A stretch of 64,000 nt of DNA from an uncultured Marinobacterium sp. (GTDB taxonomy: Bacteria > Pseudomonadota > Gammaproteobacteria > Pseudomonadales > Balneatricaceae): NCBI GenBank assembly GCA_947501565.1, contig CANMWJ010000018.1:1-64000 (forward strand), written 5' to 3'. The notes under the pieces were generated by a model. The model worked only from the letters and a program-made list of their open reading frames with translations, was not told where the DNA came from and ran no database searches. Shown piece by piece: positions 27,057 to 37,212 of the stretch. How positions within the stretch are numbered: position 1 is the first letter of the stretch; every line of letters starts with the position of its first letter. A program made the position numbers and the translations under genes.

Positions 27057-27476
27057 TTACACCAACATGATTATCCAGATCAGGTGTGCGATCACCACCG
27101 TTATGGTCAAGTGGCGTCGCATCCGTTGATACCAGTCATCGGCAATCACCGTCCGGTCATACCACCACCATAGCAGATAGCTGGCGGCGAGCAGTGAGAG
27201 TGCCGCAAGGGATGGCAGGGTGAGGGCGATCCAGGCGACCAGGCTCGGCAGCATGCACGCGCTTAACTCCCGGGCGGAGCGGTCGTTGTTGGCGTCATGG
27301 TCGGTGCGCATAATGATGCCCCAATGGATACCCCCGAGAAATGAGAGTATGACCGCGCTGTAAACCATAAACAGGAATAGCAGGCGGCTGATGTCGTGGC
27401 TGCCCAAGGCGGCAAAGGTGAGGGCGGCGAAGGGTATTAAACCCGCATAACCGAGGCCGGATGCGGTCTTTTCCAT
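27057..27476 (-). CDS. DUF3429 membrane protein
   Basis: A 139-residue protein with four to five membrane segments. ASGLGYAGLIPFAALTF at the N-terminus and FLGGIHWGIIM near residue 50 are typical of DUF3429 proteins. The function of the family is not known. It precedes the DUF2238 gene on the minus strand by a short gap. The start ATG 27476 has GGAGAAG upstream on the minus strand. Confidence 0.83.
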   Translation of the reverse strand: MEKTASGLGYAGLIPFAALTFAALGSHDISRLLFLFMVYSAVILSFLGGIHWGIIMRTDHDANNDRSARELSACMLPSLVAWIALTLPSLAALSLLAASYLLWWWYDRTVIADDWYQRMRRHLTITVVIAHLIWIIMLV

Positions 27477-27559
27477 GGGGATCTTCTCCTGCGTCAGTGC
27501 TCCGTTTGTCCTTCTTTACGATAGCAGCTCCAGAGAAGATCACCGCCCGGGTGGGGTGT

Positions 27560-27997
27560 TTATACCTCCAGCATAAAGGTCACAGGTCCGTCGTTTAGTA
27601 GCTCTACCTTCATGTCTGCACCGAAGCGGCCAGTGGCCACACTAGCGTGCGCTGCGTCTGCCTGGGCGACAAAGTAATCGTAGAGCTCCTCTCCCAATGC
27701 CGGGGATGCGCCGGAGGAGAAACTCGGTCGCAGGCCTTTGGCGGTATCGGCAACCAGGGTGAACTGGGAAACAACCAGCAGACCACCGTTAACCTGTTGC
27801 AGGTTGAGGTTCATCTTGCCCTCTTCGTCACCGAAGATACGGTAGCCAAGAATTTTCTTGAGTAGCTTGTCCGCCTTGGCTTTATCGTCGGTTTTCTCGA
27901 CGCCAAGCAATACCAGAATGCCCTGCTCAATGGCTCCGGTGGTTTCACCGTCGACTTTAACGGATGCGTGGCTGACACGCTGGATCAGGGCTTTCAT
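27560..27997 (-). CDS. dtd: D-aminoacyl-tRNA deacylase
   Basis: 145 residues from ATG 27997 (MKALIQRV), the standard N-terminus and length; upstream in-frame codons are unsupported. It hydrolyses D-aminoacyl-tRNA (and glycyl-tRNA-Ala), preventing D-amino acids entering proteins. Both active-site motifs are visible: [17 protein letters not shown] near residue 78 and the Gly-Pro motif [11 protein letters not shown] at the C-terminus. GGAG lies before the start on the minus strand. It sits between the membrane-protein pair and pip, 76 bases after the latter. Confidence 0.94.
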   Translation of the reverse strand: MKALIQRVSHASVKVDGETTGAIEQGILVLLGVEKTDDKAKADKLLKKILGYRIFGDEEGKMNLNLQQVNGGLLVVSQFTLVADTAKGLRPSFSSGASPALGEELYDYFVAQADAAHASVATGRFGADMKVELLNDGPVTFMLEV

Positions 27998-28073
27998 GAT
28001 AAGAGGCTCCGCTGGCTGAAAAAGGCGCATTGTAGCCGTAATCGGCCAGCGGTACATCCTGCAGCTGGTGGGC

Positions 28074-29024
28074 TCAGGCCAGGGAGCGAGCGAAGTCGTC
28101 GGTGGCAGAGATCAGGTTATCCACAATGCCCGCCTCAAACGCAGAATGACCGGCGTCACGGACTATATGCAAGTGTGCTTGCGGCAGTGCCTGCTGCAGC
28201 GCAAAAGCCTGCTCGATCGGGCAGACCATGTCGTAGCGGCCATGCACGATCACCGTAGGGATATGCTGAATACGGTGGGCACTATTGAGCAGCTGGTTAT
28301 CTTCCATAAACGCCCGGTTGATGAAGTAGTGTGCTTCGATGCGGGCCATGGCGAGGGCTACGTGAGGATCGGCGAAGTGATCTACTACGTCGCCGTTTGG
28401 GCCCAGGGTAGAGCAGCGACCCTCCCAGACTGACCAGGCCTTGGCTGCCGACATCCGTGCGATCTCGTTATCGGAGGTCAGCAGCTGGTAGTAGGCGCTG
28501 AGCATATCGTGGCGCTGGGATTCGGGAATCACCTTCTCGTAATCCTGCCAGTAGTCGGGAAAGATCGCGCTGGCGCCGCGTTGGTAGAACCAGTGAATGT
28601 CCTGCTGGCGGCAGAGAAAGATACCACGCAGGATCATCGCGGAAACATGCGTGGGATAGGTTTGCGCGTAGAGCAGGCTCAGCGTAGAGCCCCATGAACC
28701 GCCGAACAGCAGCCACTGATCAACCTTCAGTTGCTGGCGGATCGTTTCCATATCCTCAACCAGTGCCTGGGAGTGGTTGTCCGCCAGCTCGGCATGGGGC
28801 AGAGAGCGGCCACAGCCGCGTTGGTCGAACAGAATGATGCGGTATTTTTCCGGATCGAAAAAACTACGGTGTGCCGGTGAGGTGCCACCGCCGGGGCCGC
28901 CGTGCACAAACAGCACCGGAATGCCGTGAGCGTTGCCGCTCTCTTCCACATAGAGGGTGTGCCGTGAATCAACCTTGATCATATGTTCGGCGTAGGGGTG
29001 GATATCGGGATAGAGCGTACGCAT
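28074..29024 (-). CDS. pip: Proline iminopeptidase (prolyl aminopeptidase)
   Basis: A 316-residue alpha/beta hydrolase of peptidase family S33 that removes N-terminal proline from peptides in the cytoplasm. The oxyanion motif HGGPGGG is near residue 40. The nucleophile elbow GGSWGS is near 108, and the catalytic His is in DAGHSAFE near 295. RDAGHS and the FDQRGCGRS block match the family closely. GGAGACATC precedes the ATG. It is in the same direction as dtd, and the pairing of the two is common in gammaproteobacteria. Confidence 0.93.
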   Translation of the reverse strand: MRTLYPDIHPYAEHMIKVDSRHTLYVEESGNAHGIPVLFVHGGPGGGTSPAHRSFFDPEKYRIILFDQRGCGRSLPHAELADNHSQALVEDMETIRQQLKVDQWLLFGGSWGSTLSLLYAQTYPTHVSAMILRGIFLCRQQDIHWFYQRGASAIFPDYWQDYEKVIPESQRHDMLSAYYQLLTSDNEIARMSAAKAWSVWEGRCSTLGPNGDVVDHFADPHVALAMARIEAHYFINRAFMEDNQLLNSAHRIQHIPTVIVHGRYDMVCPIEQAFALQQALPQAHLHIVRDAGHSAFEAGIVDNLISATDDFARSLA

Positions 29025-29077
29025 GATGTCTCCTGACGGCGAAATACTAGCTCAAGTATAGGCTGGGCTACGGGCAC

Positions 29078-29103
29078 AAAAAAGGCGACCCTGAGGTCGC
29101 CTT
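29078..29103 (-). terminator. Intrinsic terminator of typA
   Basis: On the minus strand AAGGCGACC and GGTCGCCTT pair around a four-base loop and are followed by TTTTTTGTG. It lies 20 bases past the typA stop. Confidence 0.88.
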
Positions 29104-29122
29104 GATCTGAAGATGCGTCTGC

Positions 29123-30940
29123 TTACTTCTTAGCGCGTTTACGCTCGTTCTCTTTCAGCAGTTTCTTACGCAGACGGATGTTGTTCGGAGTAACCTCGAC
29201 CAGCTCGTCATCTTCGATGAAGTCCAGTGCCTGTTCCAGAGTGAAACGGACTGGAGGGGTCAGCTGGATGTTCTCGTCAGAGCCGGAGGCACGAACGTTG
29301 GTCAGCTGCTTACCTTTGGTTGGGTTTACCGCCAGGTCGTTGTTACGGCTGTGGATACCCAGAATCATGCCTTCGTAGACTTCGATGTTCGGATCGATCG
29401 CCAGACGGCCACGATCCTGCAGGTTCCACAGGGCGTAACCCAGTGCTTTACCGGTCACCATGGATACCAGTACACCGTTGATACGGCTGACTACTTCACC
29501 CTCTTTAACCGGACCGTAGTGGTCGAAGATAGAGGTCATGATGCCGGTACCGGACGTCATGGTCAGGAACAGGGAGCGGAAACCGATCAGACCACGGGAT
29601 GGGATCATGAAGGTCAGGCGTACGCGGCCTTTACCGTCCACTTCCATGTTGGTCATGTCGCCTTTACGTTTGCCCAGTTCTTCGATCACAGAACCCTGGT
29701 GTTCGTCTTCAACGTCGATCATCACCAGCTCGTACGGCTCCTGAATCTCGCCGTCGATCTCTTTCTGGATAACTTCCGGACGGGATACACCCAGCTCGAA
29801 ACCTTCACGACGCATGGTTTCGATCAGTACGGACAGGTGCAGTTCACCACGGCCGGACACTTTGAACTTCTCTGGGGTTTCGCCATCTTCAACGCGCAGT
29901 GCCACGTTGTGGATCAGCTCGCGGTCCAGACGGTCTTTGATGTTACGGCTGGTGATGAACTTGCCGTCCTGACCCGCAAACGGAGAGTCGTTTACCTGGA
30001 AGGTCATGGAAACGGTTGGCTCATCTACGCTCAGCGCTGGCAGCGCTTCAACGTTGTCCGGATCACAGATGGTGTCGGAGATGTTCAGCGCATCGATACC
30101 GGTGATACAGATGATGTCGCCTGCGGTCGCTTTTTCAACTTCCACACGTTCCAGACCGTGGTAACCCATGATCTTCAGTACACGGCCAGAGCGGATCTTG
30201 CCGTCGCGGTCGATCACTTTCACCGGCGTGTTGGTGCTTACGCTACCGCGGGTCACGCGGCCAACACCGATAACGCCCACGTAGCTGTTGTAGTCCAGCG
30301 CGGAGATCTGCATCTGCAGTGGGCCGTCAACGTCTACACTTGGTGATTCAACGTGCTCAACGATCGCTTCGAACAGCGGCGTCATGTCTTCCGACATCTC
30401 TTCCGGATCATTACCTGCAATGCCGTTCAGGGCGGATGCGTATACAACCGGGAAGTCCAGCTGTTCGTCGGTAGCGCCCAGGCTGTCGAACAGGTCGAAT
30501 ACCTGATCCATTACCCAGTCAGGACGTGCGCCAGGACGGTCGATCTTGTTGATTACAACGATTGGATGCAGACCCTGGTCGAATGCTTTCTGCGTTACGA
30601 AGCGGGTCTGTGGCATTGGGCCGTCTACGGCATCAACCAGCAGGCAGACGCAATCTACCATGGACAATACGCGCTCTACCTCGCCACCGAAGTCGGCGTG
30701 CCCTGGAGTGTCCACGATGTTGATGCGGTAGTCGTTCCATTTAATGGCGGTGTTTTTCGCCAGAATGGTAATACCACGCTCTTTCTCCTGATCGTTGGAG
30801 TCCATGATGCGTTCGGTGCCTTCGTCGCGGCGACCCAGGGTGCCGGACTGGGAGAGCAGTCCGTCGACCAGAGTGGTTTTACCGTGGTCAACGTGAGCGA
30901 TGATTGCGATGTTACGCAGGTTGTTGATGCTAGATGACAT
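29123..30940 (-). CDS. typA: Ribosome-associated translational GTPase TypA/BipA
   Basis: 605 residues, the usual length. G1 [13 protein letters not shown] is near residue 15, the G2 switch region ERGITI near 55, G3 [12 protein letters not shown] near 77 and G4 [10 protein letters not shown] near 131. EF-G-like domains II, III and V follow, with a lysine-rich C-terminal tail. It binds the 70S ribosome at the factor site and aids 50S assembly, mainly under cold or stress. It is transcribed away from glnA, and the 513-base region between them holds promoters for both. Codon use is highly biased. Confidence 0.96.
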   Translation of the reverse strand: MSSSINNLRNIAIIAHVDHGKTTLVDGLLSQSGTLGRRDEGTERIMDSNDQEKERGITILAKNTAIKWNDYRINIVDTPGHADFGGEVERVLSMVDCVCLLVDAVDGPMPQTRFVTQKAFDQGLHPIVVINKIDRPGARPDWVMDQVFDLFDSLGATDEQLDFPVVYASALNGIAGNDPEEMSEDMTPLFEAIVEHVESPSVDVDGPLQMQISALDYNSYVGVIGVGRVTRGSVSTNTPVKVIDRDGKIRSGRVLKIMGYHGLERVEVEKATAGDIICITGIDALNISDTICDPDNVEALPALSVDEPTVSMTFQVNDSPFAGQDGKFITSRNIKDRLDRELIHNVALRVEDGETPEKFKVSGRGELHLSVLIETMRREGFELGVSRPEVIQKEIDGEIQEPYELVMIDVEDEHQGSVIEELGKRKGDMTNMEVDGKGRVRLTFMIPSRGLIGFRSLFLTMTSGTGIMTSIFDHYGPVKEGEVVSRINGVLVSMVTGKALGYALWNLQDRGRLAIDPNIEVYEGMILGIHSRNNDLAVNPTKGKQLTNVRASGSDENIQLTPPVRFTLEQALDFIEDDELVEVTPNNIRLRKKLLKENERKRAKK

Positions 30941-31244
30941 TTTAAGTATTCAACCGGGTAATGGAGTGAAATTTGTACACGTAGATGTACCCATCAGAAA
31001 AACGAACCCGGTCATGCGATGCACAACCGGGTGTTCATTGTGCGCGCATTATACATGGATTAGTGTGACAGGGCTGTAACAATGGCGGTAAATGCCGGGA
31101 AATTCGTGGATTCTGTCTGCTGCCCGATTATTGATCCAGATAAACGAATACGCACACGCAGCATGGAAAAGTAGGCACCGTGCGATGGGTGGAGTATTAT
31201 TAGTGCGCTAATAATAAGGCGGCAAACCGCTAAACTCGGCTGGT

Positions 31245-31261
31245 TGCACTAAAATGGTGCG
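31245..31261 (+). promoter_or_regulatory. NtrC operator, distal, upstream of glnA
   Basis: TGCACTAAAATGGTGCG is a near-perfect match to the NtrC palindrome (GCACYA-N3-TGGTGC). It lies about 110 bases upstream of the -24/-12 promoter, a normal enhancer distance. Confidence 0.85.
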
Positions 31262-31275
31262 CGTTGTTTTTAGTT

Positions 31276-31292
31276 TGCACCAGAGTGGTGCG
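31276..31292 (+). promoter_or_regulatory. NtrC operator, proximal, upstream of glnA
   Basis: TGCACCAGAGTGGTGCG is a second NtrC palindrome. Its centre is 31 bases from the first, about three helical turns, so two NtrC dimers would lie on the same face of the DNA. Confidence 0.87.
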
Positions 31293-31354
31293 GCCGTTTC
31301 GATAAAGCTGGTCCGTAAAGCCCTGAAATTAAGCACTTAGCCATGGTGTGGGTG

Positions 31355-31374
31355 TTGGCACGCTCCTTGCTTTT
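31355..31374 (+). promoter_or_regulatory. Sigma-54 promoter of glnA
   Basis: TTGGCACGCTCCTTGCTTTT matches the TGGCAC-N5-TTGC consensus with GG and GC 10 bases apart. Transcription should start near 31382, leaving a leader of about 70 bases before the glnA ATG. Confidence 0.93.
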
Positions 31375-31453
31375 GTATTGGGCAACTGAACAACACCGAA
31401 TTCAGGACTGCATAACAGCGAGTCTGGCAAATTCATAAAGTGGAGAAAGCCAA

Positions 31454-32860
31454 ATGTCAGAGAAGACTCTGAATCTGATCAAAGAAAGCGAAGCAAAGTG
31501 GATTGACATGCGCTTCACCGATTCTCACGGTAAAGAGCAGCACGTTACCATTCCTGTTTCCGACATGGGTGACGACTTCTTCGAAGAAGGTAAAATGTTC
31601 GATGGTTCCTCCATCTCCGGCTGGAAAGGTATCAACGACTCCGACATGATCCTGATGCCTGAAGACAGCGCATCTGTGCTGGATCCATTCTCCGAAGCAA
31701 CTACTGTTATCGTGCGTTGTAACATCGTTGAGCCTGCGACTGGTCAGGGTTACGAGCGTGACCCACGTTCCGTTGCTAAGCGCGCGGAAGAGTACCTGAA
31801 GTCTACCGGTATCGCTGACACCGCTATGTTTGGTCCAGAGCCAGAGTTCTTCGTATTCGACGAAGTTAAATGGCACGCTGACATCTCCGGTTGCGGTTAC
31901 ACCATCGCGTCTGAAGAAGCTTCCTGGGCGTCCAGCCACAACATCGAAGGCGGTAACATCGGTCACCGTCCACGTGTGAAAGGCGGTTACTTCCCAGTAC
32001 CACCAATCGACTCCTTGCACGACCTGCGCGCCGCTATGTGTGACGCGATGGAAGCGATGGATCTGCAGATCGAAGTACACCACCACGAAGTAGCAACTGC
32101 TGGTCAGTGTGAGATCGGTGTTGGTCCTAACACCCTGACTAACAAAGCAGACGAAGTACAGGTACTGAAGTACTGCGTACACAACGTTGCTCACGCATAC
32201 GGCAAAACTGCTACCTTCATGCCTAAGCCGCTGGTAGGCGACAACGGTTCCGGTATGCACGTTCACATGTCCCTGTCTAAAGATGGTGTGAACCTGTTCG
32301 CAGGCGACGCTTACGCGGGTATGTCTGAAACTGCTCTGTACTACATCGGCGGTATCATCAAGCACGCTAAAGCACTGAACGCGCTGACTAACTCCTCTAC
32401 CAACGCTTACAAGCGTCTGGTTCCAGGTTTCGAAGCTCCAGTAATGCTGGCGTACTCTGCACGTAACCGTTCTGCGTCTATCCGTATCCCATACGTGACT
32501 AACCCTAAAGCGCGTCGTGTAGAAGCTCGTTTCCCTGACCCATCTGCTAACCCATACCTGTGCTTCGCTGCACTGATGATGGCAGGTCTGGACGGTATCG
32601 AGAACAAGATCCACCCTGGCGATGCTGCTGACAAAGACCTGTACGACCTGCCTGCAGAAGAAGCTGCAGAGATCCCACAGGTTGCTGCTTCCCTGGAAGA
32701 AGCACTGGAAGCTCTGGAAAACGACCGTGAGTTCCTGACTAAAGGTGGTGTATTCACTGACGACATGCTGGACGCATTCATTGAGCTGAAGCGTGAAGAA
32801 GTTGAGAAAGTGAACATGACTACTCACCCAGTTGAATTCGACCTGTACTACTCCGTATAA
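31454..32860 (+). CDS. glnA: Glutamine synthetase type I
   Basis: 468 residues, standard GSI-beta length. It makes glutamine from glutamate, ammonia and ATP. Family motifs seen: [13 protein letters not shown] near residue 49, PEPEFFVFD near 129, GSGMHVHMS near 265, the ATP-binding NRSAS.RIP near 340, and the adenylylation loop KDLYDLP, where the Tyr is residue 397 as in E. coli. It should therefore be controlled by GlnE. Transcription is controlled by the NtrC/sigma-54 site upstream. GGAGAAAG precedes the ATG. It is first in the glnA-ntrB-ntrC unit but has its own terminator. Codon bias is extreme, implying high expression. Confidence 0.98.
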   Translation: MSEKTLNLIKESEAKWIDMRFTDSHGKEQHVTIPVSDMGDDFFEEGKMFDGSSISGWKGINDSDMILMPEDSASVLDPFSEATTVIVRCNIVEPATGQGYERDPRSVAKRAEEYLKSTGIADTAMFGPEPEFFVFDEVKWHADISGCGYTIASEEASWASSHNIEGGNIGHRPRVKGGYFPVPPIDSLHDLRAAMCDAMEAMDLQIEVHHHEVATAGQCEIGVGPNTLTNKADEVQVLKYCVHNVAHAYGKTATFMPKPLVGDNGSGMHVHMSLSKDGVNLFAGDAYAGMSETALYYIGGIIKHAKALNALTNSSTNAYKRLVPGFEAPVMLAYSARNRSASIRIPYVTNPKARRVEARFPDPSANPYLCFAALMMAGLDGIENKIHPGDAADKDLYDLPAEEAAEIPQVAASLEEALEALENDREFLTKGGVFTDDMLDAFIELKREEVEKVNMTTHPVEFDLYYSV

Positions 32861-32880
32861 GGTCAGAACTCGCTGAGTAA

Positions 32881-32907
32881 AAAAGCCTCCTTCGGGAGGC
32901 TTTTTTT
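32881..32907 (+). terminator. Intrinsic terminator of glnA
   Basis: An AGCCTCC/GGAGGCT stem with a TTCG tetraloop is followed by seven T residues, 20 bases past the glnA stop. Some read-through into ntrB is usual in this arrangement. Confidence 0.93.
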
Positions 32908-32991
32908 ATGCCTGAAATAAGGTCGTTTGCAGATAGGGCTGTTGTTGCTGGTGAAAACCAGGGGCCTTAAGAGGGGGCAAAAAACTCCATA

Positions 32992-33008
32992 TGCACTAAA
33001 ATGGTGCA
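32992..33008 (+). promoter_or_regulatory. NtrC operator in the ntrB leader
   Basis: TGCACTAAAATGGTGCA is a perfect palindromic NtrC site in the glnA-ntrB gap. A partial second site (GTGTGGTGCAG) follows at about 33011. No sigma-54 promoter was seen next to it, so NtrC probably represses or modulates a sigma-70 promoter here, as at E. coli glnL. Confidence 0.8.
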
Positions 33009-33197
33009 TAGGTGTGGTGCAGTTTTTTGTGCCACGTCGATAAATTGTTCGGTTAAGTGCGTAATCAGGGTGCGCCTGCTTGTTTTGCAAGGGATCTGTA
33101 AAGCTGGTTTGTTTTTTGCATTTCTCTATACATGAGTTTTTCATGCCCCGGATATAAACGTAAAAGACAGGCTGTAGAGAAAGGTGACGGGAACCCG

Positions 33198-34280
33198 ATG
33201 CTCGTGAATGAGATGTTTAAGAAGATCCTCGAAAACCTCGGCACTGCCGTGGTGCTGCTGGATGGGCAGATGTATATCCAGTACATGAACCCGGCGGCAG
33301 AGATGCTGCTGGCTGCGAGTACCCGTCAGCTACAGCGTCGAGATATAGCAGAGTGGTTTGCCACCGATGAGGAGCAGCTGCAGGGACTGAAGCGCTCCCT
33401 GCATAGCGGCCATCCTTTTACCCGACGTGAAGCGAAACTGTGTAATCAGTCGGATCAGATGCTGACAGTGGATTACACCGTGAACCCACTGCCGATGACG
33501 GGCGAGAACTGGCTACTGCTGGAGATCGAAGCCCGTGATCGCCTGATCCGGATCGAGCGGGAGGAGGAGTTACTGACCCGTCATGCAACAGCGCAGATGC
33601 TGGTGCGCGGTCTGGCCCACGAGATCAAGAATCCGCTTGGAGGATTGCGCGGCGCTGCGCAGCTGCTTGAGCGTGAGCTGGACGATGTCTCTCTGCACGA
33701 TTACACCCAGGTGATTATCGAAGAGGCGGATCGTTTGCGTAATCTCGTCGATCGCATGTTGGGGCCGCGGAAGTTGCCCGATATCGACGACGTGAACATC
33801 CATGCGATTCTGGAGCGCGTCTGTAGTCTGGTCGGTGCCGAGAGCGCTGGTAGCGTCAAGCTCGAACGCGATTATGATCCGAGTATTCCTGAGTTTCGTG
33901 GTGATTCAGAGCAGCTGATACAGGCGATTCTGAACATCGTGCGCAACGGTATGCAGGCGCTGCAGACCAGTGAAACGCCGGAGCCAACGATCAAGCTGCA
34001 GACCCGCACTCTGCGTCAGGTCACGCTGGGTACTGAGAAGCACCGTCTGGTGTGCTGTGTGCGGATCGAAGACAACGGTCCGGGTATCCCTGAGCAGCTA
34101 TTGAGCCAGATCTTCTATCCGATGGTCAGCGGTCGTGCGGACGGTTCCGGTCTGGGATTGTCGATCGCCCAGTCGATCATCAATCAGCATCACGGTCTGA
34201 TCGAATGTGATACCCGTCCGGGGCGAACCTTATTCGAACTTTTTATCCCTTTGGAGTTGAACCATGAGTCTGTCAGGTAG
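33198..34280 (+). CDS. glnL: Nitrogen-regulation sensor kinase/phosphatase NtrB
   Basis: 360 residues from ATG 33198 (MLVNEMFKKI), chosen because it aligns with NtrB and has AAAGGTGA upstream; the longer frame from 33132 adds an unlikely basic leader. A PAS domain occupies about 1-110. The phosphoacceptor His is near 141 in GLAHEIKNPLGG. ATPase N and G boxes are at ILNIVRNGMQAL, EDNGPGIPEQ and DGSGLGLSIAQ. It is cytoplasmic, with no membrane segment, and responds to PII. It phosphorylates or dephosphorylates NtrC, whose gene overlaps its end by 17 bases, indicating coupling. Confidence 0.95.
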   Translation: MLVNEMFKKILENLGTAVVLLDGQMYIQYMNPAAEMLLAASTRQLQRRDIAEWFATDEEQLQGLKRSLHSGHPFTRREAKLCNQSDQMLTVDYTVNPLPMTGENWLLLEIEARDRLIRIEREEELLTRHATAQMLVRGLAHEIKNPLGGLRGAAQLLERELDDVSLHDYTQVIIEEADRLRNLVDRMLGPRKLPDIDDVNIHAILERVCSLVGAESAGSVKLERDYDPSIPEFRGDSEQLIQAILNIVRNGMQALQTSETPEPTIKLQTRTLRQVTLGTEKHRLVCCVRIEDNGPGIPEQLLSQIFYPMVSGRADGSGLGLSIAQSIINQHHGLIECDTRPGRTLFELFIPLELNHESVR

Positions 34281-35694
34281 TGTATGGGTCGTTGATGACG
34301 ACCGCTCAATTCGCTGGGTACTGGAGAAAGCACTCACTGCCGAGGGCGTCAATAACACCGTGTTCGACAGCGCAGATGTGCTGATCCAGGCGCTGGAAAG
34401 CCAGGTGCCTGATGCCATTATCAGTGATATCCGTATGCCGGGTACCGACGGTCTGGCGTTGCTCGAGCACATTCAGGAGACGCACCCGCAGATTCCGATC
34501 ATTATTATGACGGCGCACTCCGACCTGGATTCAGCCGTAGCGTCCTATAAAGGTGGTGCCTTCGAATATCTGCCTAAGCCGTTCGACGTGGACGAGGCGG
34601 TGGCGCTGGTTAAGCGTGCGCTGGAGCATGCGTTTGAGCAGCAGAAGCAGGTCGAGGAGCAGGTGGCGGATGCGGGTACCGAGATTATCGGTGAAGCGCC
34701 TGCAATGCAGGAGGTGTTCCGGGCGATCGGGCGTCTCTCTCAGTCTAATATCACCGTGCTGATCAACGGTGAATCGGGTACCGGTAAGGAGCTGGTGGCC
34801 CATGCGCTGCATAAACACAGTCCGCGCCGAGAGAGTCCGTTTATCCCATTGAATATGGCCGCGATCCCACATGATCTGATTGAGTCGGAGTTGTTTGGTC
34901 ACGAGAAGGGCGCGTTTACCGGCGCTGCCGCCGCGCGACGCGGCCGTTTCGAACAGGCGGACGGCGGTACACTGTTTCTGGATGAGATTGGCGACATGCC
35001 CGCCGATGCGCAGACCCGTTTGTTGCGTGTGCTGGCGGACAGCGAGTTTTACCGCGTGGGTGGTCATACACCGGTTAAGGTGGATGTGCGTATCATTGCT
35101 GCGACACACCAGAATCTGGAAAAGCTGGTGCAGGAGGGGCGTTTCCGTGAGGACCTTTTCCACCGCCTGAACGTGATCCGTGTACATCTGCCAACCCTGG
35201 CGGAGCGACGTGAGGATATACCGCGTCTGGCGCGTCACTTCCTCAATGTGTCGGCTGAGGAGCTGAACGTTGAGCCAAAGATCCTCAGTGCTGAAGCGGA
35301 AGCTTACATGTGTGGCCTGTCATGGGCGGGTAACGTACGTCAGCTGGAGAACACCTGTCGTTGGCTGACCGTGATGGCCTCCGGGCGTGAAGTGCTGGTG
35401 TCCGATCTGCCGCCGGAGCTGCTGGAAGCTGAGGCCGGGGAGGTAGTCACCGGTAATAACTGGCAGGGTGCGTTGCGCAACTGGGCGGATCAGCAACTGG
35501 CATCGGGTAATACCGGATTGCTGGATGAAGCGGTGCCTGCCTTTGAGCGGATCATGATTGAAACCGCGCTGAAGCACACCGCAGGTCGTCGTCGTGATGC
35601 CGCAAATCTGTTGGGTTGGGGGCGCAACACCCTGACCCGTAAGATCAAAGAGCTGGATATGGATACCAGCACCGGCAGTGCCGACCCGGAATAA
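34264..35694 (+). CDS. glnG: Nitrogen-regulation response regulator NtrC
   Basis: 476 residues in three domains. The receiver (1-120) has the phosphorylated Asp near 55 in [11 protein letters not shown]. The sigma-54-interacting AAA+ domain (about 145-380) has GESGTGKE, the sigma-54-contacting GAFTGA and [12 protein letters not shown]-terminal Fis-type helix-turn-helix follows ([20 protein letters not shown]). It activates sigma-54 promoters such as that of glnA under nitrogen limitation. It starts within the last codons of ntrB. No terminator is visible; the trmL gene starts about 100 bases later and may be co-transcribed. Confidence 0.97.
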   Translation: MSLSGSVWVVDDDRSIRWVLEKALTAEGVNNTVFDSADVLIQALESQVPDAIISDIRMPGTDGLALLEHIQETHPQIPIIIMTAHSDLDSAVASYKGGAFEYLPKPFDVDEAVALVKRALEHAFEQQKQVEEQVADAGTEIIGEAPAMQEVFRAIGRLSQSNITVLINGESGTGKELVAHALHKHSPRRESPFIPLNMAAIPHDLIESELFGHEKGAFTGAAAARRGRFEQADGGTLFLDEIGDMPADAQTRLLRVLADSEFYRVGGHTPVKVDVRIIAATHQNLEKLVQEGRFREDLFHRLNVIRVHLPTLAERREDIPRLARHFLNVSAEELNVEPKILSAEAEAYMCGLSWAGNVRQLENTCRWLTVMASGREVLVSDLPPELLEAEAGEVVTGNNWQGALRNWADQQLASGNTGLLDEAVPAFERIMIETALKHTAGRRRDAANLLGWGRNTLTRKIKELDMDTSTGSADPE

Positions 35695-35797
35695 CCGACG
35701 AGACTCTCCGCTGATCACAGGGGCTGTTGAAGCAAGACGGCCCCTGGCTTACACTCCGGCGCAACTTTTCCGTGAACAGAGTCTGGCCGGTACCCTC

Positions 35798-36262
35798 ATG
35801 CTGCATGTCGTATTGTTTGAACCTGAAATCCCGCCGAATACCGGCAACATCATCCGGTTGTGCGCCAATACTGGTTTTACCCTGCACCTGGTGGAGCCGC
35901 TTGGCTTTGATTTTGACGATAAAAAGCTGCGCCGGGCAGGACTGGATTACCACGAGTTTGCGGCTGTGCAGGTGCATCCCGATCTGGATACTGCGTTGCA
36001 GCAGATTCAGCCAAAAAATGTCTGGGCGTTGAGCACCAAAGGGACAGCGAGTTACGCGGAAGCCAGCTACGCTGCCGGTGATGTGCTGCTGTTTGGCCCG
36101 GAAACCCGCGGCCTACCCGCCGATATCCGTGATGCACTTCCCCCGGAAACGCTGCTGCGTTTGCCAATGAAAGAGGGCAGTCGTAGCCTGAATCTATCGA
36201 ACGCCTGTGCAATCGTCGTGTACGAAGCCTGGAAACAGTTGGGTTTTGCCAGCGGACAGTAA
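35798..36262 (+). CDS. trmL: tRNA (cytidine/uridine 34-2'-O)-methyltransferase TrmL
   Basis: 154 residues from ATG 35798 (MLHVVLFEPEIPPNTGN), the standard N-terminus. It is a SPOUT methyltransferase that methylates the wobble ribose of tRNA-Leu. The trefoil-knot motifs are visible: PNTGNIIRLCANTG near 14, LFGPETRGLP near 98, and LRLPMKEGSRSLNLSNACA near 123. A longer frame from 35678 overlaps the ntrC end and is not supported. The start lacks a strong ribosome-binding site (GGCCGG). It converges on the MEKHLA-domain gene, with only three bases between the stop codons. Confidence 0.92.
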   Translation: MLHVVLFEPEIPPNTGNIIRLCANTGFTLHLVEPLGFDFDDKKLRRAGLDYHEFAAVQVHPDLDTALQQIQPKNVWALSTKGTASYAEASYAAGDVLLFGPETRGLPADIRDALPPETLLRLPMKEGSRSLNLSNACAIVVYEAWKQLGFASGQ

Positions 36263-36265
36263 GCG

Positions 36266-36739
36266 TTAATTGCTTAGCGGCGTCCAGCTGCTGAAGGTGG
36301 CCGCCTGGCCGCATTTGGTGCCGCTTTCGTCCAGCAGGTTCCAGACGATGGTTGGGCCAAGTTCGAAGCGTTTCCCGCTTTTACTGATACGTACGCCGCT
36401 GTAGTTATCGATATATCCCTGCTCCTCGACCTCTTTCAGCATGCGGGCACGTACCTCACGAAGATCTGCTTCTGCTGAAAGGCGCGATGGCATGCCGATA
36501 AATTCATCCCAGGGCAGCTCCCACAATTTCTGAGCGGTCAGGTTGGCGTAGATAAACTGCGGATCGCTCTGGCCGTTGTGCGCGAGCACTACATAGGGTG
36601 CATGGTAAAGCGCCTTTGCCAGTGCAAGAGGATCGGTGGGAAGCGTGGTATCCAGCGGGTGGCCGAGCAGTTGTGCGAAACTCTGTTGCAGGCGCTGTGA
36701 GAGCGCGATAATTGACTCGTTTTGCCATGGCTGGTGCAT
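36266..36739 (-). CDS. MEKHLA-domain protein (PAS-related)
   Basis: 157 residues matching the MEKHLA family, a PAS-related ligand-sensing fold also found fused to plant homeodomain proteins. Recognisable parts are YHAPYVVLAHNGQSDPQFIY near residue 44, ANLTAQKLWELPWDEFIGMP near 66, a SRLSAEADLREVRARML stretch near 85, and SGVRISKSGKRFELGP near 114. It is a free-standing single domain with no output domain or membrane segment. Its bacterial function is unknown. GGAGAG precedes the ATG on the minus strand. It converges on trmL and is divergent from the small gene at 36820. Confidence 0.82.
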   Translation of the reverse strand: MHQPWQNESIIALSQRLQQSFAQLLGHPLDTTLPTDPLALAKALYHAPYVVLAHNGQSDPQFIYANLTAQKLWELPWDEFIGMPSRLSAEADLREVRARMLKEVEEQGYIDNYSGVRISKSGKRFELGPTIVWNLLDESGTKCGQAATFSSWTPLSN

Positions 36740-36819
36740 GAACTCTCCATCGCTGTGGCTTGTCAGGGCTGAGTAGTGCCTGAGATACTAGCGCCTAACA
36801 TGAATAGAATGAACCGGTA

Positions 36820-37146
36820 ATGTTGATGCAGGATGTTATAATCCTCACCCAATCTGATCCGCTTAACTCCTCGCCGTCCTGCTGGACGGGCATTGACCAT
36901 CGAGGGGCACAGGTCCGTTTCTGGGCCGGTGAGAATCAGCGGATTAACCTGCTGACGTTACAGCAGCAATTGTTACCCTGCGTGGTGCTGGTGGATCAGT
37001 TACACCAGACAGCGACGGGACGTGATGTAAGCGCGCAGGCGTTGATCAGTGTATTGCCCATGGCCGCAGTAGAGGTTGAAACCGTACTGACAGCGGGCGC
37101 GGCGGAGCAGCTCATCGCTTCTGCGACAGGTGCCAGAAAAGGTTAA
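36820..37146 (+). CDS. Small unrecognised protein
   Basis: A 108-residue frame with housekeeping-like codon use. No family is recognised. After a polar N-terminus with Cys-Trp (SSPSCWTGIDHRG), the middle predicts strand-helix elements (AQVRFWAGENQRINLLTL; PCVVLVDQLH), and the C-terminus is an Ala/Val-rich helix. There is no signal peptide or membrane segment. The ribosome-binding site (CCGG) is poor, and ATG 36826 is an equally possible start. It precedes the peptidase gene at 37213 by 66 bases. Confidence 0.5.
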   Translation: MLMQDVIILTQSDPLNSSPSCWTGIDHRGAQVRFWAGENQRINLLTLQQQLLPCVVLVDQLHQTATGRDVSAQALISVLPMAAVEVETVLTAGAAEQLIASATGARKG

Positions 37147-37212
37147 GCACCTGACGATAGATACTTCGTGCTTCTGCGATTGAAAAACACACAGTGCAAA
37201 ACAGGTTTATTG

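Noticed and set aside
29351-30346. A 331-codon open frame antisense to typA, and a further 194-codon one at 30353-30937
   Set aside because: Both are products of typA codon bias; their composition (His, Val, Phe, Asp rich) is not protein-like and they lack ribosome-binding sites.
31457-32827. A 456-codon open frame antisense to glnA
   Set aside because: It mirrors the strongly biased glnA codons, has an odd composition rich in Val, Phe, His and Thr, matches no family, and glnA is certain on the other strand.
34531-35238. A 235-codon open frame antisense to ntrC
   Set aside because: A shadow of the AAA+ domain of ntrC; no start signal or family match.
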